A stretch of 5,188 nucleotides of DNA, taken from the NCBI GenBank assembly GCA_008933525.1, contig WBUV01000269.1:1-5188 (forward strand), given 5' to 3'. Origin of the DNA: Bacteroidales bacterium. GTDB lineage: Bacteria > Bacteroidota > Bacteroidia > Bacteroidales > Tenuifilaceae. The notes beneath the pieces are model-generated. The model was not told the DNA's origin. It saw nothing but the letters and a program-made list of their open reading frames with translations, and did no database searches. Positions 1 through 5,188 of the stretch are shown piece after piece (within the stretch, counting starts at the first letter, position 1; every line of letters starts with the position of its first letter). Position numbers and translations under genes: made by a program.

Positions 1-6
1 ATTATT

Positions 7-30
7 TAGTGTTAAATATAGTGTTTAAAA
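7..30. repeat. Two adjacent imperfect 12-base direct repeats downstream of porV
   Basis: TAGTGTTAAATA (7-18) is followed directly by TAGTGTTTAAAA (19-30), identical at 10 of 12 positions. The second copy also begins a weak inverted repeat, GTGTT (21-25) with AACAC (32-36) around a six-base loop. The stem is only five base pairs and has no GC-rich core, so it is not a convincing terminator. The repeats could be a binding site for the next gene's regulator, or chance in AT-rich DNA. Confidence 0.3.
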
Positions 31-59
31 TAACACAAACAATCATAACTAAAAGTTGA

Positions 60-1244
60 TCATTCTTTTCGATTTCTTCTTACTGGTTCAAAATCGAACG
101 ACAGTGAAAAACGTACGGTATTTGCCATAGGACTGTTAAAGCCTCCAGTGGGAATAAGGTAAGCAAAGTCGATGTTAAAAATATTATACTTTAAACCTGC
201 TCCAAGTGTAAAGTATTTTCTATTTCCTTTGTTTTGATGCTCGTAAAAATATCCAGCTCGTATTGCAAATTGCTTTGCGTACCAGTATTCTACACCCGAT
301 GAGATGAAAATCTCCTGAAGCTCTTCCTTTATTCCCGCAGGAGCGTCGTAAAACGATTGAATAATTCCTTGTACAATAGAAACGTTAGGGTTTAATCCCT
401 TTACAATCTCATTCTCGTCGTTATAAACCGGTGGAGTAGGAACTAACAGTTTGTTAGCATCGATCGAGAACGATATGGAGTTGTACTGATCGAATTCAGT
501 TGTTAATCGGCCACCTAATCGCAAATTCTGAGGTATAAAATCCTTATTGGGATCGTTATTGTACGATACTTTTGAACCAATATTGGAGATATTTAATCCA
601 AAAGCCATTTCGCCGTTACGGCCGCTCAGCATAATTGGATGTTGGTAATACATGGCAATGTCAGCGGCAAATGCGCTACCAGCTTTGGCATCGGTTTGTG
701 TTTGTCCGGAATAACCACCCGTTAAATCGGAACGTATGTACCTAAAAGCGAGTGCTCCCGAAATGTAGTTGGAGAATTTGCGAGAGTAGGCAAAATCCAG
801 CGCTAGCTCATTTGGGTTGAATGTTGTAACTGAGTTACCAAGGTTATCGGTAAAAGTAATTTCGCCCATGGCAAAGTATCGCAACGATCCACTAATTGTT
901 TGGAACTGGTCTACCTTGTAGTAGCCTGTTAGGTAGGTTAAATTTATATCATTTACAAGATTTCTTAACCATGGAGTATAGGAGAAAGCAACTCCCCATT
1001 TTTTGTCGACAAATGGAAATTTTGCCGAATTCCAGTGTTGAGAGTTTGCATCGGGCTGGGTTGCAACTCCCACATCGCCCATTGCTCCAGCTCTTGAGTC
1101 TGGGGCTATTGTGGTAAACGGAACGGCAACTCTTAGTGCATTTAAACCACCAGATATATCCTCAACATCTACTTGAGCATAAGAAGTTGCCGACAAAGAA
1201 ATAAGCAAACAAATTGCAATTAACTTAGAAATTGACTTAAGCAT
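60..1244 (-). CDS. porV: PorV (LptO), T9SS outer-membrane beta-barrel shuttle protein
   Basis: PorV is an outer-membrane beta-barrel of the FadL-like type. It takes folded cargo from the Sov/SprA translocon to the attachment complex, where it anchors PorU. The 394-residue protein has a signal peptide with a likely cut after SYA (23/24), giving a mature N-terminus QVDVED. The segment from 40 to 71 (AVPFTTIAPDSRAGAMGDVG, then ATQPDANSQHWN) is a hallmark of the PorV/PorQ group. Alternating aromatic and polar strands run to the end, finishing in an NTVRFSLSFDFEP strand and a short basic tail. The segment 265-312 (KLLVPTPP, then SFYDAPAGIKEELQEI) is a recognisable PorV extracellular/plug region and separates it from the shorter PorQ. 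The ATG is favoured because it starts the signal peptide. It has no Shine-Dalgarno, as usual in Bacteroidota. It directly follows porU on the same strand, the arrangement also seen in P. gingivalis and Flavobacterium johnsoniae, so co-transcription is likely. Confidence 0.95.
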   Translation of the reverse strand: MLKSISKLIAICLLISLSATSYAQVDVEDISGGLNALRVAVPFTTIAPDSRAGAMGDVGVATQPDANSQHWNSAKFPFVDKKWGVAFSYTPWLRNLVNDINLTYLTGYYKVDQFQTISGSLRYFAMGEITFTDNLGNSVTTFNPNELALDFAYSRKFSNYISGALAFRYIRSDLTGGYSGQTQTDAKAGSAFAADIAMYYQHPIMLSGRNGEMAFGLNISNIGSKVSYNNDPNKDFIPQNLRLGGRLTTEFDQYNSISFSIDANKLLVPTPPVYNDENEIVKGLNPNVSIVQGIIQSFYDAPAGIKEELQEIFISSGVEYWYAKQFAIRAGYFYEHQNKGNRKYFTLGAGLKYNIFNIDFAYLIPTGGFNSPMANTVRFSLSFDFEPVRRNRKE

Positions 1245-1264
1245 TCGATTAAAATTTAGAACGG

Positions 1265-1290
1265 CAAATTTAATTATTTGTAAATAACAA
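1265..1290 (-). promoter_or_regulatory. Candidate Bacteroidota promoter for porV
   Basis: Read on the minus strand, bases 1272-1265 are TAAATTTG, an exact match to the Bacteroidota -7 consensus TAnnTTTG. A TTG that could serve as the -33 element lies at 1290-1288, 15 bases upstream. That spacing is shorter than the usual 17-23 or so, which weakens the call. The -7 box ends 20 bases before the porV ATG and would leave a short leader. If real, it lets porV be transcribed without porU. Chance matches to this motif are common in AT-rich DNA. Confidence 0.35.
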
Positions 1291-1318
1291 TCTCCTAAAC
1301 GAAAAATAAATAGAATTA

Positions 1319-4300
1319 TTACTTCATTATTACAAGTTTATTTTGGATCTGAGCAGTATCGCCATTGGCCGATTTTACAATTAATCGACAAATATAGATA
1401 CCTTTTCCAAGGGGGCTTCCTGAGTTGTTTAGTCCATTCCACGAAATAGGCCCAATTCTGTAATTTCCACTATTCTGTTCTGAGTAAAAAATTTGTTTTA
1501 CCAACATACCTGAGTAATTGAAAATTTGAATCTCAATACCTAGGTCAGTATCTGGTTGATTGTGCTCAAAGAACATATCGGTTTTATCGGAAAATGGGTT
1601 GGGGAATCCATAAAAGTTTTTAATCTCCAGTTTATTTCCCGATGTTACATTGAAACTAATTTCGGTTTCCGAACTGTTGTTATATATATCCCATGCTTTA
1701 ACTTTCATTCTCTTCAATCCTGGCGATAAGTTTGTAAGTTGGAACTCTACTCTACCTCGCTTAAAGTCGTTTACATCGGACTGGTAATAATTATTCAGGT
1801 TAAATTTTTGAACTAAATCGTCGGAACTTAATGTTGCAGTTAAATCATGTCCAATGCCAATTCCGGTAGTGTTAATCCCACTTTCGTCAAACAATTTGAC
1901 TAAAAGTTTAGGATTTGGATCGGAAATGCCACCGTTTTTAAAGTTTTCGTCGTTCAGGTATATTTTTATCTCAGGTCCAGTAACATCCTCAGCAGGGAAA
2001 TTGGAAATTCCGCCAACAATAATCGACTCGTTGCTTCCCATGGCGGTTTCATCATTATTTGTGGCAAATAAACTAATTCGCCCACTACCGTATTGGTAAT
2101 TGATATCCTTAGGAACAATAAAATCTAATTCAAACAATCCGCCTTCAACTGCGGCATTACCTTTATAAATTACATTTTCTCTGGAGGAAAAAGTCATAGG
2201 ATAACCACCATCGTTAGTTAATGTAGTAATGTTTTTCGCTTTATCGAAAACGGTTATTGTGGCTAATCCTGTGAAGTTGCTCGCCAAATTTCCATTAAAA
2301 TCCAAAACCTGACCGTTAATACTTACTTCACTTAATGCTTTGAGCGTATCGGTTTGTTCGGTTAGCAGTTTCCCATTTAGGCTCAAAAGATCGATTTTGT
2401 ATTTTGGGTAGCGAAGTTTTAATGCTGGATCGCCTAGTAGCGTAAAGTTTCTCTTGTTATAGCCGGTACCAGAAATGTTTTTGGTAACTCTAACCAAATC
2501 GCCTAGCGTATTGTAGGTATTATCAACTCCTGATTTTGCGAAAATATTCTTGATGAAGTTATAGTTTAGAACAAAGTTGGGGTTTGAGTACACAAGTCTA
2601 GTTGTCGATAGAAGAGCGATTCCTGCTCCTTTAGGCGATAGAAGAACCCACTCTCCGGTTGATGTAAGGTTGTAATCATCAAACCGGCTAAACTCACAAG
2701 TTGCGGTAACAAATAGCGATAAGGATTTATAGTTTTTCCACGATAAAACATCATCTAACATAATAACTTTTTCGTGCGACAACCATCGTTCATTCCCATG
2801 TCCGGTATAGTTAACAAGCAAAGCACCATTATTAATGGTTGTATTTATTGCACTTGTTGCGTCAGGGTAACTAGCTCCGCCCGATGAATTTTCTTGCTTA
2901 TAAGCATCGAAGAAAACTTTCTGTATATTGTATTCGTTGTGGTTAATACTAATATAGTCGGCCAAAGTATTAGCATCTTGCATATGTATGTTTCCATCTT
3001 CATCGTCGCCAATGAACAAAAGTTGATTCTGCCAACCACCAATATTATCTGAGCTAATGTACTGTTTAATTTTGCCGATAACTACATCGGCTTCTTGAGT
3101 CGACTTTGCAGGAATCCTTCCAATTCCAATATCAAGTAACCCATCGGCTTCACCTTCATTTTCATCGAGCAGCCCAAAGTAATCGTCTGTTATAAACGAT
3201 TGAATCTTGTTAATGGATCGTTCGGATTGAAATGTAAGTATGTAGTTTGTGTTACTGCTCTTTGTTGATAGATTATCGTACGATCCATCGCCAAAAAGCA
3301 AAAGGTATCGGGGGAATTCATTTTCAGCGTTAGCCCTTTGGTAGAGCATTCTCATTAAATTTCGTATAGAAGAAACATCTGGATTGCCAGATGAAAATTC
3401 GTTATATACCTGTTCGTTGGTTAAAACCACAACATTGAGTTCATCCAATTCTCTATGAATACTAGCAAGTTCATTGGCATGCGAAAGGAAGTTGGGGTGC
3501 GTAACAATAACCATATCGGGTTGGTTCAATCCGTGTAAATTCTGATTGGCTACATCGCCAACAAAGCTAACCGAACGAGTATTGCTGGGCTCAAAAGCAA
3601 TAAATTGTCTTAAACTTTCAGTAGAACACTTAAATGATAATGAACCGGTATTTATGGTTGTTTCTATTTTTTTTGCCTGATTAATATTGCTAACATCCCA
3701 TATCTGAACATTCTGGCTGTTGGTTTGTATTGAGAATTGGGTAACTCTACCGACTCCGGTAGTCGAAAAGTCTCTAAACAATAATTGTGTGCCGTTGAAT
3801 ATTAATTTTTGGCGAGCATTTATCGTCAAAAAATCTAACCAACCTGTTGAGGCTGCTATTGTTTTATTATAGGATAACTCTATGGTTAGATTATTATTTG
3901 GTATAGTTGTTTTGAACACTTGGCTTTTAACCGATACTAAATCGGCCAATTCATCGCCAATGATTACACCATTTAATGATAGTGTTCCAATATTTACACT
4001 GTTTACCTTTACAGTATAGTTGCTTGATGCCGCAGATCTGGCTGCGGCCCTTAACCAAACCTTTAATTCACTCCCAACTTCAGGATTTGATAGGTTTGTG
4101 TTGTAATTGCGGGTTGTGGTTAAGTCAAAAATATCGCCAAACCATTCTCTTCCCGATTTTACAAGGTTAGTATCGTTCTGTTCAAAAGTAATAATTGCAT
4201 CATACGAGTTTGATGTATAGTTATTTGCATCTAAAGGTTGAGTTTCGGTTTGAATTAAGGTTTGTGGATGGTCGGTGGTAATAAAGTAGTGCGTTTTTTT

Positions 4301-5125
4301 TGTATATGGATGTTGTTCCTCGGTCCACATATCAACCGATGGATTGTAAACAGGATACTTTGGTCCCTCGGCAAAGAAAAGAATGTAATCGCCTTGATTA
4401 AAGATTCCGTCATTTCCCTTTTCTATATATATTGGTATAGGATTTAGGTCGTCGGGCGAAGTTTGGTTATTCATGAAAGGAAGTTTTTTCCCACCATTTC
4501 CCCAGATACTCACATTGATAAGGTTTCCAAGTCCAAATGATTGAAGTTCGCTGTAAGTAATTTTGTGTATTCCACTAATTTCAACAAAAACCTTTATCCA
4601 TTTTCCTGAACTTAATACCGACGATGACTTTGTTGGATTCTTCAATAGTTTAACCGAACTTCCGTTTGTACTTGCAACTGGATATATATTCACTCTGAAC
4701 GATATCAGTTTTTCAAGACGATTTTCCCTATTCAATCGGATTGTTGGTGTCGATATTTGAACAAATTTTTTCCCCGCCTCTTTAGCGATTGAGTAAACAA
4801 TATTCTGGTTTCCAGCACTTATTGCTGAAGCATCTACTGCAATGTATTCTGCATCGTTTATTGGTCCCCAAATATCATTCTCAATCGTTACTGAGTAATT
4901 CTTGTAATTCGAAATGCTTTCATCAATTTTGATCAATTCAAAATGTGAAGGAATCATCGATTCATGATCTAGATAAACAGCATTATCGAACCATAAGTAT
5001 TTTTTCTCGTAAGAGTCTGTAATGTTAGATTTTATGCTCCAGTTAATTTTTCGTTCATACACTTGCTGCGAAAAACAATTGTTAAGCAGAAGCAAAAAGG
5101 TTAATATATTAAAGACTAGCTTCAT
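1319..5125 (-). CDS. porU: PorU, T9SS sortase-like C25 peptidase of the surface attachment complex
   Basis: PorU acts at the cell surface in the T9SS attachment complex. In P. gingivalis it cuts the C-terminal signal domain from exported cargo and joins the cargo to anionic lipopolysaccharide. This 1268-residue protein opens with a Sec signal peptide (about residues 1-20). A conserved PorU-type N-terminal region follows (around 173-198, SGKWIKVFVEISGIHKIT). The C25 domain spans about 537-905: LLLFGDGSYDN at 608-618, TDDYFG at 646-651, GIGRIPA at 667-673, NYTGHGNE with catalytic His776, TATCEFSRFD with catalytic Cys810, and LLGDPALKLRYP ending near 907. After it come beta-rich segments, including TGPEIKIYLND near 1049, then a C-terminal domain from about 1172 (GFPNPF) to the KLVIMK terminus, as in T9SS cargo; characterised PorU keeps this domain uncleaved. 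The ATG is chosen because the signal peptide begins there. It lies 74 bases upstream of porV. The dyad assignment rests on motif recognition, not alignment. Confidence 0.95.
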   Translation of the reverse strand: MKLVFNILTFLLLLNNCFSQQVYERKINWSIKSNITDSYEKKYLWFDNAVYLDHESMIPSHFELIKIDESISNYKNYSVTIENDIWGPINDAEYIAVDASAISAGNQNIVYSIAKEAGKKFVQISTPTIRLNRENRLEKLISFRVNIYPVASTNGSSVKLLKNPTKSSSVLSSGKWIKVFVEISGIHKITYSELQSFGLGNLINVSIWGNGGKKLPFMNNQTSPDDLNPIPIYIEKGNDGIFNQGDYILFFAEGPKYPVYNPSVDMWTEEQHPYTKKTHYFITTDHPQTLIQTETQPLDANNYTSNSYDAIITFEQNDTNLVKSGREWFGDIFDLTTTRNYNTNLSNPEVGSELKVWLRAAARSAASSNYTVKVNSVNIGTLSLNGVIIGDELADLVSVKSQVFKTTIPNNNLTIELSYNKTIAASTGWLDFLTINARQKLIFNGTQLLFRDFSTTGVGRVTQFSIQTNSQNVQIWDVSNINQAKKIETTINTGSLSFKCSTESLRQFIAFEPSNTRSVSFVGDVANQNLHGLNQPDMVIVTHPNFLSHANELASIHRELDELNVVVLTNEQVYNEFSSGNPDVSSIRNLMRMLYQRANAENEFPRYLLLFGDGSYDNLSTKSSNTNYILTFQSERSINKIQSFITDDYFGLLDENEGEADGLLDIGIGRIPAKSTQEADVVIGKIKQYISSDNIGGWQNQLLFIGDDEDGNIHMQDANTLADYISINHNEYNIQKVFFDAYKQENSSGGASYPDATSAINTTINNGALLVNYTGHGNERWLSHEKVIMLDDVLSWKNYKSLSLFVTATCEFSRFDDYNLTSTGEWVLLSPKGAGIALLSTTRLVYSNPNFVLNYNFIKNIFAKSGVDNTYNTLGDLVRVTKNISGTGYNKRNFTLLGDPALKLRYPKYKIDLLSLNGKLLTEQTDTLKALSEVSINGQVLDFNGNLASNFTGLATITVFDKAKNITTLTNDGGYPMTFSSRENVIYKGNAAVEGGLFELDFIVPKDINYQYGSGRISLFATNNDETAMGSNESIIVGGISNFPAEDVTGPEIKIYLNDENFKNGGISDPNPKLLVKLFDESGINTTGIGIGHDLTATLSSDDLVQKFNLNNYYQSDVNDFKRGRVEFQLTNLSPGLKRMKVKAWDIYNNSSETEISFNVTSGNKLEIKNFYGFPNPFSDKTDMFFEHNQPDTDLGIEIQIFNYSGMLVKQIFYSEQNSGNYRIGPISWNGLNNSGSPLGKGIYICRLIVKSANGDTAQIQNKLVIMK

Positions 5126-5147
5126 TGTGGAAATTTAAATTCATTTG

Positions 5148-5155
5148 CAAATAAA
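5148..5155 (-). promoter_or_regulatory. Weak candidate -7 box upstream of porU
   Basis: On the minus strand these bases read TTTATTTG, which matches TAnnTTTG except at the second position, and end 22 bases before the porU ATG. I see no TTG at a suitable distance upstream within the remaining sequence. This is therefore only a possible promoter; porU could instead be transcribed from a promoter beyond the right edge together with an upstream gene. Confidence 0.15.
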
Positions 5156-5188
5156 CAAAACTTTATTTTACCTTTACCATTTAAATGG

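Noticed and set aside
21..36. Inverted repeat GTGTT/AACAC as a porV terminator
   Set aside because: The stem has five base pairs and only two G-C pairs, and no following T run on the minus strand; too weak to call.
896..1117. Plus-strand open frame of 73 codons opposite porV
   Set aside because: It lies wholly inside porV on the other strand, and its product has no recognisable domain or credible start context.
1854..2099. Plus-strand open frame of 81 codons opposite porU
   Set aside because: It mirrors the conserved 3' part of porU, with no promoter or ribosome-binding context of its own; it is an antisense shadow.
2566..3042. Two short minus-strand open frames (2566-2754 and 2845-3042) within porU
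   Set aside because: Both sit in an alternative frame of the C25 catalytic region, whose main frame is clearly conserved; the products look random.
3976..4760. Three plus-strand open frames (3976-4170, 4262-4447, 4563-4760) opposite the N-terminal half of porU
   Set aside because: No recognisable domain, start context or conservation can be seen, and the porU frame is continuous across them.
5066..5125. PorU as a lipoprotein, because Cys17 falls near the end of the signal peptide
   Set aside because: The residues before it (LLNN then Cys) do not fit a lipobox, which needs Ala, Gly or Ser just before Cys; signal peptidase I cleavage near residue 20 fits better.

Overview
The window is most consistent with a member of the phylum Bacteroidota, probably close to the order Bacteroidales. 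It carries two type IX secretion system (T9SS) genes found only in that phylum. The DNA is AT-rich, neither gene has a Shine-Dalgarno sequence before its start, and one start is preceded by a good match to the Bacteroidota -7 promoter element TAnnTTTG. The order-level placement is an impression from protein style, not a computed result.

Both genes lie on the minus strand, so the window is read from right to left. Bases 5126-5188 are the AT-rich region upstream of the first gene. Bases 1319-5125 hold porU, a complete 1268-residue sortase-like peptidase of the C25 (gingipain) family with an intact His/Cys dyad and a T9SS-type C-terminal domain. Bases 1245-1318 are a 74-base gap with a candidate porV promoter. 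Bases 60-1244 hold porV, a complete 394-residue outer-membrane beta-barrel protein. Bases 1-59 are AT-rich sequence after porV with two imperfect 12-base direct repeats and no convincing terminator. No RNA gene, mobile element, CRISPR array or further coding region can be supported.

PorU and PorV are known partners. In the characterised T9SS of Porphyromonas gingivalis, cargo proteins with a C-terminal signal domain cross the outer membrane through the Sov/SprA translocon, are collected by PorV, and are delivered to the surface attachment complex PorU-PorV-PorQ-PorZ. There PorU removes the signal domain and joins the cargo to anionic lipopolysaccharide. Both genes here look intact, so the organism probably has a working T9SS cargo-maturation step. 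The window does not show which cargo it exports, whether the anchor lipid is the same, or whether the cell glides.

This is a known, conserved locus rather than a new system. The points worth a second look are small: the candidate internal promoter, two A8 runs inside porU, and the unresolved right edge where a gldJ-like neighbour might end.
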